Shown: positions 23,220-31,863, numbered from the stretch's first letter. The stretch is DNA of 35,798 nucleotides from an uncultured Lachnospiraceae bacterium (GCA_948444865.1 CAOJVE010000008.1:1-35798); one strand, 5' to 3'. Numbers and translations are program-made. Notes: a model not told the origin generated them from the sequence alone.

Positions 23220-24529
23220 TTATGAAAGCAAAAAGGATTGAGATTTCCCTGGTAAAATATTTGATGCTTTTTCTGAACTGGGTCACGGTGATGGCGGTGA
23301 CGGGTTTTATTCTGGCGACCACCAACAACATCCGGGAATCCTACACGGCCAGGGATTTTATAGACGGGGTGGAGGCGATTCCCTGGAGGCCGGGGGCGAT
23401 TTTCGCGGCGTGCGCGCTTTTGATGGCGGCCTTAAGTCTGTCGTTTGTCATGCGGGACGTTGTTCATTTCAAGGATGGCAGGCTGGAAGCGGGATCGCTG
23501 TTTTTTGATTTTGCAGTGAGCATCGGGATTGTGTATCTGCTGAATTTTAATTACAACGGCATTTTGCTGTGGGTGTTTGCCAATGTGATTTTTTACACGA
23601 AAAAAAGTTCCGGGCAGTTTTTGTTTATGCTTCTGGGCGTGCTCAGCTTTGTGGGAACGGATTACGGGCTGGCTTCCGTGAATTATTCTCTGTATGACAT
23701 TCAGGATTACATTGCCTGCTACGACTTGGGCCGGCAGTCCTATATTTTGGGAATCTACAACGTGCTCACGTCTCTGAATATGGTTCTTTTTATTATTTTC
23801 TGCGCATTTGTGATCCAGGAACAGCGGGGAACCATCCAGCAGGTCAATGAGTTGTATGAAGAGCTGCAGCGGGCGAATGAAAAGCTTCAGAAATATGCGG
23901 CTATGAAGGAGAAAATGGGACAGACTAAAGAGCGGAATCGGCTGGCGCGGGAAATCCATGATACGCTGGGGCATACGCTGACGGGGATTTCCGCCGGGAT
24001 TGACGCGTGCATCGCCACCATAGACATTGCGCCGGACAAGACCAAAGGCCAGCTGGAGGTCATTTCTGGGGTGACCCGGGAGGGAATTCAGGAGGTCCGC
24101 CGGTCGGTGAGCCGGCTGCGCCCGGACGCGCTGGAGCGGCTCAGCCTGGAGTCGGCGATCCGAAAGCTGGTGGAGGACAACAACGCCCTGACGGACACGA
24201 AAGTTTTTTTCGACTGCCAGGCGCAGCCGCTTCGGTTCTGCGAGGACGAGGAAAATGCCATTTACCGGGTGATTCAGGAGAGCCTTACAAACGCCATGCG
24301 CCACGGAAAAGCCACCCGCGTGGACATTCGGATGTGGCGAAAGGACGGGGACGTGCGGCTGACCATTCAGGACAACGGGATTGGCTGCGCGAAAATCCAG
24401 CCGGGATTCGGCACGGAGCACATCCGGGAACGGATTGCCCTTTTAAACGGCACAGTGGCGTTTGATGGCAGCCATGGTTTTCTGGTGGACGCCACCATTC
24501 CAATCAGATGGGGAGAAGAATATGATTAA
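23210..24529 (+). CDS. Sensor histidine kinase, HisKA_3 (NarL-partner) type
   Basis: A membrane kinase of 439 residues (435 if it begins at the ATG at 23222). The N-terminal half has about six hydrophobic helices, then a coiled-coil linker (ELYEELQRANEKLQKYA). The HisKA_3 dimerization helix contains REIHDTLGHTLTGISAG with the phospho-acceptor His246 counted from 23222. The ATPase domain shows NAMRHGKATRV (N box) and DNGIGC (G box). There is no large extracellular domain, so the two flanking binding proteins are likely its ligand sensors. It overlaps the upstream gene by 10 bp (or lies 2 bp away) and the response regulator by 8 bp. Confidence 0.95.
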   Translation: MAVIMKAKRIEISLVKYLMLFLNWVTVMAVTGFILATTNNIRESYTARDFIDGVEAIPWRPGAIFAACALLMAALSLSFVMRDVVHFKDGRLEAGSLFFDFAVSIGIVYLLNFNYNGILLWVFANVIFYTKKSSGQFLFMLLGVLSFVGTDYGLASVNYSLYDIQDYIACYDLGRQSYILGIYNVLTSLNMVLFIIFCAFVIQEQRGTIQQVNELYEELQRANEKLQKYAAMKEKMGQTKERNRLAREIHDTLGHTLTGISAGIDACIATIDIAPDKTKGQLEVISGVTREGIQEVRRSVSRLRPDALERLSLESAIRKLVEDNNALTDTKVFFDCQAQPLRFCEDEENAIYRVIQESLTNAMRHGKATRVDIRMWRKDGDVRLTIQDNGIGCAKIQPGFGTEHIRERIALLNGTVAFDGSHGFLVDATIPIRWGEEYD

Positions 24530-25193
24530 AGTATTGATCGCGGACGATCAGGAATTGATTCGTCAGAGTCTGCAAATAGTTTTGGACAGCAGAAAGAACC
24601 TGCAGGTTACAGAGGCGGTGGCAAACGGACAGGAAGTGGTGCAGAGCGTGCGCCGGGAAAAGCCGGACGTGATCCTAATGGATATCCGCATGCCGAAAAT
24701 GGACGGGGTGCAGTGCACGAAAATTATCAAGGATTTGCGCCCGGATATTAAGATTATTATTCTGACCACGTTCGACGACGACGAGTATGTGTACAATGCG
24801 CTGAAATACGGCGCCAGCGGCTATCTGTTAAAAGGCGTGTCCATGGACGGGCTGGTGGAGGCCATCGAGACGGTCCACAGCGGCCGGGCCATGTTAAACC
24901 CGGACATTGCCGCAAAAGCGCTGAAGTTTTTTTCCCAGATGGCGAAAGCGGACTACTCCATTCCCATCAGCGACAAGCAGGTGGAGACGCTGACCAAGAC
25001 GGAGTGGAAGATTATCGGCCAGGTGGAGCGGGGGGCGTCCAACCGGGAGATTGCGGACGCGCTGAGCCTCTCCGACGGAACGGTGCGCAATTATTTAAGC
25101 GCCATTTTGAACAAACTGGATTTGCGGGACCGGACGCAGCTGGCCATCTGGGCGGTGCAGAGCCGCGCGGGGAACCGGCTGGACAACATTTAA
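24522..25193 (+). CDS. NarL/FixJ-family response regulator
   Basis: A 223-residue two-domain regulator. The receiver has the acidic pair D8-D9, phospho-acceptor D54 in VILMDIRMPKMDG, and the Lys of SGYLLKGVS. The C-terminal LuxR-type HTH is LTKTEWKIIGQVERGASN, then REIADALSLSDGTVRNYLS. The ATG at 24522 (GGGAGAAGAAT before it) overlaps the kinase stop in ATGATTAA, a strong sign of a cognate pair. Sugar-responsive pairs in Clostridia more often use AraC-type regulators, so a NarL-type partner is notable. It may control its own operon or a distant sugar locus. Confidence 0.96.
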   Translation: MIKVLIADDQELIRQSLQIVLDSRKNLQVTEAVANGQEVVQSVRREKPDVILMDIRMPKMDGVQCTKIIKDLRPDIKIIILTTFDDDEYVYNALKYGASGYLLKGVSMDGLVEAIETVHSGRAMLNPDIAAKALKFFSQMAKADYSIPISDKQVETLTKTEWKIIGQVERGASNREIADALSLSDGTVRNYLSAILNKLDLRDRTQLAIWAVQSRAGNRLDNI

Positions 25194-25205
25194 AGGAGGG
25201 GCGTT

Positions 25206-26516
25206 GTGAACGGTAGAAAATGGCAGGCGGCTGCGTGCGTGGCATTGGCGGCGTGGCTTTTGCTGGCGGTCATTTTGGGCAGCAGGGGCGGCGACACGGT
25301 TCTGGAGTTCGGCATGTTCGCCGGGAGCAACTGGGGCGTGGCCAACGCGGACAGTTGCGTGATCATCGACAAAGCCATCGAAAAATTTGAAAAAGCCCAT
25401 CCGGGCGTGCGCATCCATTATTACAGCGGCATTCCCAAAGAGGATTATTCCGAATGGCTGGCCAGGAAAATTTTAAACGGCGAGACGCCGGACGTTTTTA
25501 TGGCCCTGTCCAAAGATTTTGCAAAGCTGGCATCCCTGGGGGCGCTGGCCAATCTGGATTCCTGGATGGGGCAGGACGCGGATTTTGACGAGGACGCTTT
25601 TTTCCAGACGGCGCTGGCTTCCGGCAGGCGAAACGACCGTCAGTACGCACTGCCCTATGAGACGGTGCCCACGCTGATGTTCGTCAATAAGACGCTGTTG
25701 AATCAGGAGGGCTTCGGCGTGCCGGAAAACGACTGGGACTGGGAACAACTGATGCGCATTTGCAAAAGGATAACCAAGGATACGGACGGGGACGGCAGAG
25801 TGGATCAGTTTGGCGTTTATAATTACGGATGGGTGGAGGCGGCCTATTCCAACGGGGGGCGGCTGTTTGATGAAAACGGGACCCAGTGCTACATTCACTC
25901 GGAGCAGGCGGCCCAGGCGGTCCGCTACGCCAATGAGCTAAGCGATTTGAACCAGGGGCAGAAAGTGACCCAGGAGGACTTCGACGGCGGCCGCGTAGCC
26001 TTTATGCCGCTGTCTTTTGCGGAGTACCGCACATACAAGACCTATCCCTATAAGATCAAGAAGTACAGCGCGTTCCAGTGGGACTGCATCACTTTTCCGG
26101 CGGGCCCTCAGGGGGACAATATTTCTCAGGTGGACAGCCTGCTCATCGGAATCAGCAGTCGCAGCCACAAAAAAAGGCTGGCCTGGGAATTTTTAAAAAC
26201 GCTCACCTACGATGAGGAGATTCAGATGGAAATCTTCCGCCATTCGCAGGGGGCTTCCGCGCTGCGGGCGGTGACTGGCTCCAAACGGATGGAGGAGATC
26301 CTGCGGCGGGATATGGAAGCCAGCGACCGGGTCATCGACGGGACGATTCTAAGCGAGGTCATCGAAAACGGCATGGACATGCCCCGGTTCGCCCGGTATA
26401 GTGACGCGCTGGCCCTGGCGGAGAGCGAGGTTTTGAAAATATACGAGGAGGAAAAAAATGTGGACAGTTCGCTGAAGATCGCCCAGCGGGCCATCAATCA
26501 TTTTTTGGTTCAGTGA
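25206..26516 (+). CDS. Extracellular solute-binding protein, MalE/type-1 fold, membrane-anchored
   Basis: A 436-residue carbohydrate-type solute-binding protein of the MalE class (GVRIHYYSGIPKEDYSEWLARKI in two parts, then TPDVFMALSKDFAKLASLGALANLD, LPYETVPTLMFVNKTLL, WDWEQLMRICKRIT). An N-terminal hydrophobic segment at about residues 9-23 leads into the domain without a lipobox cysteine. It starts at GTG 25206, 6 bases behind AAAGGAGGGG. It is the fourth gene of the signalling operon, 12 bases after the response regulator. No permease or ATPase is present in the window, so it is either an orphan receptor acting with the kinase or serves a transporter elsewhere. The EF-hand-like DTDGDGRVDQF at about 197-207 is a probable calcium site. 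Confidence 0.92.
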   Translation: MNGRKWQAAACVALAAWLLLAVILGSRGGDTVLEFGMFAGSNWGVANADSCVIIDKAIEKFEKAHPGVRIHYYSGIPKEDYSEWLARKILNGETPDVFMALSKDFAKLASLGALANLDSWMGQDADFDEDAFFQTALASGRRNDRQYALPYETVPTLMFVNKTLLNQEGFGVPENDWDWEQLMRICKRITKDTDGDGRVDQFGVYNYGWVEAAYSNGGRLFDENGTQCYIHSEQAAQAVRYANELSDLNQGQKVTQEDFDGGRVAFMPLSFAEYRTYKTYPYKIKKYSAFQWDCITFPAGPQGDNISQVDSLLIGISSRSHKKRLAWEFLKTLTYDEEIQMEIFRHSQGASALRAVTGSKRMEEILRRDMEASDRVIDGTILSEVIENGMDMPRFARYSDALALAESEVLKIYEEEKNVDSSLKIAQRAINHFLVQ

Positions 26517-26531
26517 GAAATGGAGAAATCT

Positions 26532-26945
26532 ATGTGGTTTGTATTTGCAATCTTATCAGCTGTTTTCGCCGCGCTTACTTCCATACTGGCGAAAATAGGA
26601 ATCAATGGAGTGAATTCCAACCTGGCCACGGCCGTTCGGACCGTGGTGGTGGTTTTTATGGCGTGGGGCATGGTGTTCCTCACCCACGGGCAGAAAGGTT
26701 TGTTTGAAATCAGCCGGAAAAGCTGGATTTTTCTGATTCTGTCGGGGCTTGCCACCGGCGCGTCCTGGCTTTGCTATTACAGGGCGCTGCAGATGGGGGA
26801 CGTCTCCAAAGTGGCGCCCATCGACAAATTAAGCGTAGTCATCACCATGGCGCTGGCCTTTATCTTTCTGCACGAGCCATTTACGGTGAAGTCTCTGGTC
26901 GGCTGCGTCCTGATTGGGGCGGGAACGCTGGCGCTGGTTCTGTAA
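26532..26945 (+). CDS. EamA-family transporter, single half-size domain
   Basis: A 137-residue membrane protein (141 if it starts at 26520) with about five helices, equal to one EamA domain. Typical phrases are FAILSAVFAALTSILAKIGI, ATGASWLCYYRALQMGDVSKV and APIDKLSVVITMALAFIF. Full DMT transporters have two such domains; half-size members form dimers (the YdcZ/EmrE-like arrangement). GGAGA lies 6 bases before the ATG at 26532, while 26520 has no site. It follows the solute-binding gene closely and may be the last gene of that operon. Confidence 0.88.
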   Translation: MWFVFAILSAVFAALTSILAKIGINGVNSNLATAVRTVVVVFMAWGMVFLTHGQKGLFEISRKSWIFLILSGLATGASWLCYYRALQMGDVSKVAPIDKLSVVITMALAFIFLHEPFTVKSLVGCVLIGAGTLALVL

Positions 26946-26964
26946 AGGGAGGGTCGCGGGCGGG

Positions 26965-27222
26965 CTACCAGTCCCGCTCCCGGATGACCTCCTCTGCGTC
27001 GATGCCAATGCCAAACCAGTCCAGGATATAGCCGGCCGTCTTGCCGATGCTGTCCCTTGCAACGGTTTTGATCTCGCTGTCGTTTTCCTCGAATTCATCC
27101 TGCAGGTCATTGATGGCCCGGGTGATCTCGTCAAATTTATTCTATATAATCTCCAGATCTTTTTCCACGGATTCCAGAAGGGCGATTGCCCCATCAAACA
27201 AAGCGCTTGTTTTTGTGTCTAT
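26965..27222 (-). pseudogene. Broken gene with in-frame amber codon, coiled-coil-like product, unknown family
   Basis: The minus-strand frame reads DTKTSALFDGAIALLE, then SVEKDLEII, then a TAG stop (27144-27142), then NKFDEITRAINDLQDEFEEN, and later GKTAGYILDWFGIGIDAEEV to a TAG at 26967-26965. The part on each side of the amber codon has protein-like composition, and TAG could arise from CAG (Gln) by one change. No good start codon or ribosome site is visible (TTG at 27201 is the only candidate). The intact-looking promoter at 27223-27251 points into it. It is a helical, acidic protein tail of unknown family. The gap 26946-27367 holds only this, a half hairpin at 27252-27272 and the NfeD promoter. 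Confidence 0.5.
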
Positions 27223-27251
27223 ACTATAGCATAACCCATATTCTGATACAA
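27223..27251 (-). promoter_or_regulatory. Promoter-like site pointing into the broken gene
   Basis: On the minus strand, TTGTAT, a 17-base spacer and TATAGT. It would give a transcript starting near 27216. Confidence 0.45.
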
Positions 27252-27272
27252 GGAGCGCGTTTGAAAAAACGG
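27252..27272. repeat. Half copy of the GCGCGTTTGAAAA hairpin arm
   Basis: GGAGCGCGTTTGAAAAAACG matches the left arm of the repeat at 13987-14047, but no complementary right arm follows. It may be a decayed copy. Confidence 0.4.
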
Positions 27273-27317
27273 CTGCTTTTCGCATAGAAAAAGGTTTCCC
27301 TGGGAACTATTTAATGC

Positions 27318-27323
27318 TATAAT
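27318..27323 (+). promoter_or_regulatory. Probable -10 of the NfeD-SPFH-patatin operon
   Basis: A perfect TATAAT, 45 bases before the NfeD ATG. The -35 region (TTTCCC at 17 bases) is poor, which could mean a weak or activated promoter. Confidence 0.4.
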
Positions 27324-27367
27324 CATTACCATATAAAGATTTTTTGGCGGCAGGAGGGGGGATTTTT

Positions 27368-27811
27368 ATGGAGATAAGCGTTACGATTCTATGGTTGGGG
27401 CTTCTGATTGTGCTGCTGGCAATCGAGGCGGCCACGCTGGGGCTGACCACCATTTGGTTTGCGGGAGGTGCGCTGGTGGCTTTTCTGGCCGCACTCGTTC
27501 ACGCGCCGCTGCCGGCGCAGATCGTTCTGTTTTTCGTGGTTTCCCTGGCGCTGCTGATTTTCACCCGTCCGGTGGCTGTGCGGTTTATGAACCAGAAGAC
27601 GGAGAAGACCAATGTGGACAGTCTGCTGGGGAAGAAGGCGGTGGTGACCCAAACCATTGAGAATCTGAAAGGCACAGGGCGTGTGCAGATAAAAGGCGTG
27701 GACTGGGCGGCCAGGGCGAAGGAAGACGGAAGCGTCATTGAGGCGGGCGCGGTGGTGACTGTGATCGAGGTGCAGGGCGTGAAATTAATTGTGGACAATT
27801 GTACAGATTAA
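27368..27811 (+). CDS. NfeD-family membrane protein
   Basis: A 147-residue protein with two to three N-terminal membrane helices (about 5-70) and a C-terminal OB-like NfeD domain (LLGKKAVVTQTIENLKGTG, then VQIKGVDWAARAKEDGS). This is the short NfeD1b type without a protease domain. AGGAGGGGGG precedes the ATG at 27368. The partner SPFH gene follows 15 bases later; NfeD proteins bind and support stomatin/flotillin-type SPFH proteins in membrane microdomains, so the two very likely form one complex. Confidence 0.92.
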   Translation: MEISVTILWLGLLIVLLAIEAATLGLTTIWFAGGALVAFLAALVHAPLPAQIVLFFVVSLALLIFTRPVAVRFMNQKTEKTNVDSLLGKKAVVTQTIENLKGTGRVQIKGVDWAARAKEDGSVIEAGAVVTVIEVQGVKLIVDNCTD

Positions 27812-27826
27812 AACGGAGGGCTGAAT

Positions 27827-28765
27827 ATGGCAGGTTTTATTGTTATCATTGTTTTTCTGATTGTGGCGCTGATGGTGCTGGCTTCCTGTGTGAAAATCGT
27901 GCCGCAGGCGTCGGCTTTAATTCTGGAGCGACTGGGCGCCTATAAGGCCACCTGGGGCGTGGGCATTCATTTCAAGGTTCCGTTTATTGAGCGGGTGTCA
28001 AAGAGGGTGAACCTAAAAGAACAGGTGGTGGACTTCCCGCCGCAGCCGGTGATTACCAAGGATAACGTGACCATGCGCATCGACACGGTGGTTTTTTTCC
28101 AGATTACGGACCCGAAGCTCTATGCCTATGGGGTGGAAAATCCCATTATGGCCATCGAGAATCTGTCGGCTACCACGCTGCGTAACATCATCGGCGACAT
28201 GGAGCTGGACGAAACCCTCACATCCCGTGAGGTGATTAACACCAAGATGCGGGCTTCCCTGGACGAGGCCACAGACCCCTGGGGCATCAAGGTAAACCGG
28301 GTGGAATTAAAGAACATCATTCCGCCGGAAGCCATTCAGGACGCTATGGAGAAGCAGATGAAGGCGGAGCGTGAGCGAAGAGAGTCCATCCTGATTGCGG
28401 AAGGCGAGAAGCGCTCCACGATTCTGGTGGCGGAAGGTAAGAAAGAGTCGGCCATTCTGGAAGCGGAGGCGGAGAAGCAGGCGGCCATCCTGCGGGCGGA
28501 AGCGCAGAAAGAACGGATGATTCGCGAGGCGGAAGGCCAGGCGGAGGCCATTATGAAAGTGCAGCAGGCCAACGCCGACGGTATCCGCTCCATCAAGGAA
28601 GCCGGCGCCGACCAGGCGGTTCTGACGCTGAAGAGCCTGGAGGCGTTTGCCAAGGCGGCCGACGGACAATCCACGAAGATTATCATCCCGTCGGAGATCC
28701 AGGGCTTGGCCGGGCTTGCCACATCGCTGAAGGAGGTTCTCGCCGAGAATCCCAAGGAGCCGTAA
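27827..28765 (+). CDS. SPFH/Band 7 (stomatin/QmcA-like) protein
   Basis: A 312-residue SPFH protein. An N-terminal membrane segment (about 3-23) is followed by the SPFH domain (VPQASALILERLGAYKATW, LKEQVVDFPPQPVITKDNV, then DTVVFFQITDPKLYAYGVEN and LRNIIGDMELDETLTSRE). A long charged coiled coil with repeated AEGEKRS/AEGKKES/AEAEKQA units occupies about 180-255, as usual for stomatin- and QmcA-type members that assemble into rings or cages. It comes after NfeD, and its TAA is one base before the patatin start. It is a membrane scaffold, facing the cytoplasm. Confidence 0.95.
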   Translation: MAGFIVIIVFLIVALMVLASCVKIVPQASALILERLGAYKATWGVGIHFKVPFIERVSKRVNLKEQVVDFPPQPVITKDNVTMRIDTVVFFQITDPKLYAYGVENPIMAIENLSATTLRNIIGDMELDETLTSREVINTKMRASLDEATDPWGIKVNRVELKNIIPPEAIQDAMEKQMKAERERRESILIAEGEKRSTILVAEGKKESAILEAEAEKQAAILRAEAQKERMIREAEGQAEAIMKVQQANADGIRSIKEAGADQAVLTLKSLEAFAKAADGQSTKIIIPSEIQGLAGLATSLKEVLAENPKEP

Positions 28766-28766
28766 G

Positions 28767-29879
28767 ATGAAAGCAAAGCTGGATTTGTCAAAAGAATACG
28801 GCATCGTTCTGGAAGGCGGCGGCGCCAGAGGCGCCTACCAGATCGGAGCCTGGAAAGCGCTCAAAGAAGCGGGCGTGAAAATCAAAGGCATTGCGGGGAC
28901 CAGCGTGGGCGCTCTAAACGGCGCCCTGATGTGCATGGACGATTACGAAAATGCGGAAAAAGTCTGGAAAGACATCTCCTATTCCAAGGTGATGGATGTG
29001 GACGACGCGCGGATGGAGCAGTTATTTCAGGGCGCCATTCCGCTGGGGGAGGCATTTGAAAGTCTGTTTCAGATTATGAAAGAGGGAGGCGTGGACGTGA
29101 CGCCCCTTAGAAATCTCATTCGCCAGTACGTGGACGCGGAAAAGATACAGGCTTCCCCCATGGAATTCTACGTGCTGACTTTTTGCGTGGACGAGATGAA
29201 GGAACTGGACGTGGATGTGCACCAGATTTCCCCGGAGGAGCTGCCGGATCTGCTTCTGGCCAGCGCCTATATTTTCCCACTGTTCAAAAACGAGAAACTT
29301 AAGGGGAAGACTTTTATCGACGGGGGCGTAATCAACAACGTGCCCCTGGGCTCCCTGGTAAACCGGGGCTATCGGGACATCATTATGCTGCGCATCTACG
29401 GGCCAGGCCGGGAGAAGCGGGTGAAAAACTTAGAAGACGTTCACATCTGGTCGGTGGAGCCGCGGATTTCCCTGGGGAACATCATTGATTTCAATCCGAA
29501 AAAAAGCCGGCGCAACATGGTGGCCGGCTACTACGACGCCATGCGCATGGTCTATGGGCTGAAAGGCTCCATCTACTATATCGACGCGCCGGAAGATGAG
29601 CTTCTTTATCTGAACCGGCTGGCCAGGCTGAACCCGGAGGGCAGCCTGCGCAAATTTCTGGAAAGCCGGCTAAGCCAGACGGCCCATGAGCTGAAGCTGC
29701 CCTCCGGCTGGACGTACCAGGAACTGTATCTGGCCATGCTGGAAGCGGCGGCCCGGATACTGGAGCTGAAAAAATACAGGATTTACACATTAGAGGAACT
29801 GGAAGCAGCCGTGAAAACCCGGCAGGGGGATTTGCCGGAGGATGAGAAGCTGCCGCAATTTGCAGAATTATTCAAGTAA
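28767..29879 (+). CDS. Patatin-like phospholipase
   Basis: A 370-residue patatin-fold lipid acyl hydrolase. The oxyanion loop is [11 protein letters not shown] (17-27), the nucleophile elbow GTSVGALNG has Ser46, and the dyad Asp is D185 in [14 protein letters not shown], so the active site looks complete. The C-terminal 90 residues form a helical extension ([22 protein letters not shown]). The ATG is 1 base behind the SPFH stop, so its production is tied to the NfeD-SPFH pair. It should cleave membrane phospholipids; the link to a microdomain scaffold suggests local membrane repair or remodelling, or a defence-type effector. No signal peptide, so it acts in the cytosol. Confidence 0.93.
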   Translation: MKAKLDLSKEYGIVLEGGGARGAYQIGAWKALKEAGVKIKGIAGTSVGALNGALMCMDDYENAEKVWKDISYSKVMDVDDARMEQLFQGAIPLGEAFESLFQIMKEGGVDVTPLRNLIRQYVDAEKIQASPMEFYVLTFCVDEMKELDVDVHQISPEELPDLLLASAYIFPLFKNEKLKGKTFIDGGVINNVPLGSLVNRGYRDIIMLRIYGPGREKRVKNLEDVHIWSVEPRISLGNIIDFNPKKSRRNMVAGYYDAMRMVYGLKGSIYYIDAPEDELLYLNRLARLNPEGSLRKFLESRLSQTAHELKLPSGWTYQELYLAMLEAAARILELKKYRIYTLEELEAAVKTRQGDLPEDEKLPQFAELFK

Positions 29880-30009
29880 TTGCGAAACAGTTATCTCATC
29901 GGTCGCGTTTGAACAGAATAGACAAAACGGAGCTCAAAATCATTTTGGATTCGCTTCTTATTTGTCTATTTTGTTCAAACGCGGGTTGTAGAAAGGGACG
30001 TTTCGCGAT
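29880..30009 (+). repeat. Outer TTGCGAAAC/GTTTCGC dyad around hairpin copy 2, before argF
   Basis: TTGCGAAAC at 29880-29888 faces GTTTCGCGA at about 30000-30008 and frames the larger inner hairpin at 29904-29983. The right arm AAAGGGACGTTTCGCGAT matches the one in the sugar operon leader (AAAGGGCGTTTTGCAAT). No promoter could be identified between the patatin gene and argF. Confidence 0.6.
29904..29983. repeat. 80-bp near-perfect hairpin repeat (copy 2), before argF
   Basis: CGCGTTTGAACAGAATAG pairs with CTATTTTGTTCAAACGCG (one G-T), continued by ACAAA/TTTGT. The centre is ACGGAGCTCAAAATCA, followed by TTTTGGATTCGC. Clearly related to the copy at 15765-15843; the arms differ at paired positions in a matched way. 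The frame across it gives a [13 protein letters not shown] peptide that parallels DKTALKIVFNSRF in copy 1, a by-product of repeat homology. Confidence 0.85.
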
Positions 30010-30055
30010 TAACCCTACAGAATTTAAGAACAAGGAACGAGGAGGAAATAAAGCC

Positions 30056-31051
30056 ATGAATTTTAAAGGACGCAATTTTTTAACGCTGAAGGACTATACG
30101 GCGGAGGAAATCGCTTATCTGTTGGATTTGTCCGCGGAGCTGAAAGAGAAAAAGAAAAAGGGTATTCCCGTTGACCACTATAAAGGAAAGAACATTGCGC
30201 TGATTTTTGAAAAGACAAGCACCCGGACCCGGTGCGCTTTTGAGGTGGCCGCTCATGACTTAGGCATGGGAACCACGTATCTGGACCCGTCAGGCTCCCA
30301 GATTGGGAAAAAAGAGAGTATCGCGGACACAGCCCGGGTTCTGGGGCGGATGTACGACGGCATCGAGTACAGAGGATTTGGCCAGGAGATTGTGGAAGAG
30401 CTGGCCAAGCATGCGGGGGTTCCGGTGTGGAACGGACTGACCAACGAATACCATCCCACTCAAATGCTGGCGGACCTTCTGACCGTGCGGGAGAATTTCG
30501 GTAAGTTAAAAGACATTAAGCTGGCATACATGGGGGACGCCCGGTTTAACATGGGCAATTCTCTGATGATTGCCTGCGCCAAAATGGGCATGCATTTCGT
30601 GGCCTGCACCAATAAGAAATATTTCCCCAATGAAGAACTGGTGAACCTCTGTAAAGGTTACGCCAAGGAAAGCGGCGGCTCTGTCACCCTTACGGAAGAC
30701 GTGAGGGAAGGCGTGAAGGACGCGGATGTGATTTACACAGACGTGTGGGTGTCCATGGGCGAGCCGGACGAAGTGTGGGAAGAGCGGATCCGTGAACTGA
30801 CGCCCTATAAAGTGACCAAAGAGGTGATGGGATACGCGTCCAAAGAGGCCATTTTCCTCCATTGTCTGCCGGCGTTCCACGATCTGAAGACAACCATCGG
30901 CAAGGAGATGGGCCAACGGTTTAATCTGAAGGAGATGGAAGTGACCGACGAGGTGTTCGAGTCGGCCCAGTCCAAGGTATTTGACGAGGCGGAAAACCGG
31001 ATGCACACCATCAAGGCAGTGATGGCGGCTACTCTGGAAGAAACTGTATGA
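30056..31051 (+). CDS. argF: Ornithine carbamoyltransferase
   Basis: A 331-residue cytosolic enzyme that makes citrulline from ornithine and carbamoyl phosphate. It has the carbamoyl phosphate loop STRTR at 55-59, [11 protein letters not shown] in the hinge, and the HCLPAFHD ornithine-side motif near the end. Length and motifs match the catabolic/anabolic OTC family. I start it at 30056, behind GAGGAGG; the longer open frame runs through the hairpin repeat. The stop overlaps the birA start in ATGA. No other arginine-pathway gene is adjacent, so direction (arginine synthesis or ADI-type catabolism) is open. No ARG box was recognised. Confidence 0.97.
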   Translation: MNFKGRNFLTLKDYTAEEIAYLLDLSAELKEKKKKGIPVDHYKGKNIALIFEKTSTRTRCAFEVAAHDLGMGTTYLDPSGSQIGKKESIADTARVLGRMYDGIEYRGFGQEIVEELAKHAGVPVWNGLTNEYHPTQMLADLLTVRENFGKLKDIKLAYMGDARFNMGNSLMIACAKMGMHFVACTNKKYFPNEELVNLCKGYAKESGGSVTLTEDVREGVKDADVIYTDVWVSMGEPDEVWEERIRELTPYKVTKEVMGYASKEAIFLHCLPAFHDLKTTIGKEMGQRFNLKEMEVTDEVFESAQSKVFDEAENRMHTIKAVMAATLEETV

Positions 31052-31836
31052 GCGCAGAGCGCTTGCATCTGAACACGAAATGGCTGGGTCATGACCTGCG
31101 CTGGGAGGAAACGGTGGACTCCACCAATGATTTTGTAAAAAATCTGGCCCGTCAGGGCGCCCGGCATGGAACAGTGGCGCTGGCCAGGGAGCAGACTGGC
31201 GGGAAAGGCCGGATGGGCCGAAGCTGGGTGACGCCAAAGGGCAGTTCCATAGCCATGAGCTGTCTTTTGCGGCCGGAGTTTAGGCCGGAGAAAGCGTCCA
31301 TGCTGACCCTTCTGATGGGTCTTAGCGTGGCGCAGGCCTGCGCCCGTCTCTATTCGCTGAAAGCTTGGATCAAATGGCCCAACGATATTGTTCTGGCCGG
31401 GAAGAAAATCTGCGGCATCCTCACGGAAATGGATGCGGAGCCGGGCCGGATTGACTTCGTGGTCATCGGCGTGGGCATAAACGGCAATTTCACAGATTTC
31501 CCGGAGGATCTGCGGGACAAGGCCGTAAGCTTACAGCAGGCGCTGGGCCATCCCATAGAGCTTGCGCCTCTGGCTGCGGCGGTTCTGGAAGCCTTTGAGG
31601 AAAACTACGAGGGATTTTGCCGGACCGAAGATTTATCCGGATGCCAGGAGGAATACAACCGGATTCTGATTAACCGGGGCCGGCAGGTGAAGGTTCTGCA
31701 GTCCAGGGAAGAACTGCGGGGCGTGTCCCATGGGATTAACGCCCAGGGGGAACTTCTGGTGGAAAAAGAAGACCAGACGTTGGTGAAAATCTGCGCAGGG
31801 GAGGTGTCCGTCCGCGGCCTGGACGGCTATGTGTGA
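31048..31836 (+). CDS. birA: Biotin-[acetyl-CoA-carboxylase] ligase, monofunctional
   Basis: A 262-residue biotin-protein ligase. It has the biotinoyl-AMP loop [10 protein letters not shown] (51-60), the [18 protein letters not shown] motif with the catalytic Lys, and [12 protein letters not shown]. The C-terminal SH3-like domain ([17 protein letters not shown]) is present. There is no N-terminal HTH, so this is a class I enzyme and not a DNA-binding repressor, unlike E. coli BirA. ATGA overlap with argF shows co-translation. It charges biotin carboxylases and decarboxylases. Confidence 0.95.
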   Translation: MSAERLHLNTKWLGHDLRWEETVDSTNDFVKNLARQGARHGTVALAREQTGGKGRMGRSWVTPKGSSIAMSCLLRPEFRPEKASMLTLLMGLSVAQACARLYSLKAWIKWPNDIVLAGKKICGILTEMDAEPGRIDFVVIGVGINGNFTDFPEDLRDKAVSLQQALGHPIELAPLAAAVLEAFEENYEGFCRTEDLSGCQEEYNRILINRGRQVKVLQSREELRGVSHGINAQGELLVEKEDQTLVKICAGEVSVRGLDGYV

Positions 31837-31863
31837 GAAAACGCTCTTAAGTATGGAGGCTGT

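Noticed and set aside
29880..30055. Riboswitch, T-box or ARG box before argF
   Set aside because: No T-box sequence (TGGNACCGCG-like), no known aptamer core and no convincing ARG box; the structure is explained by the repeat.
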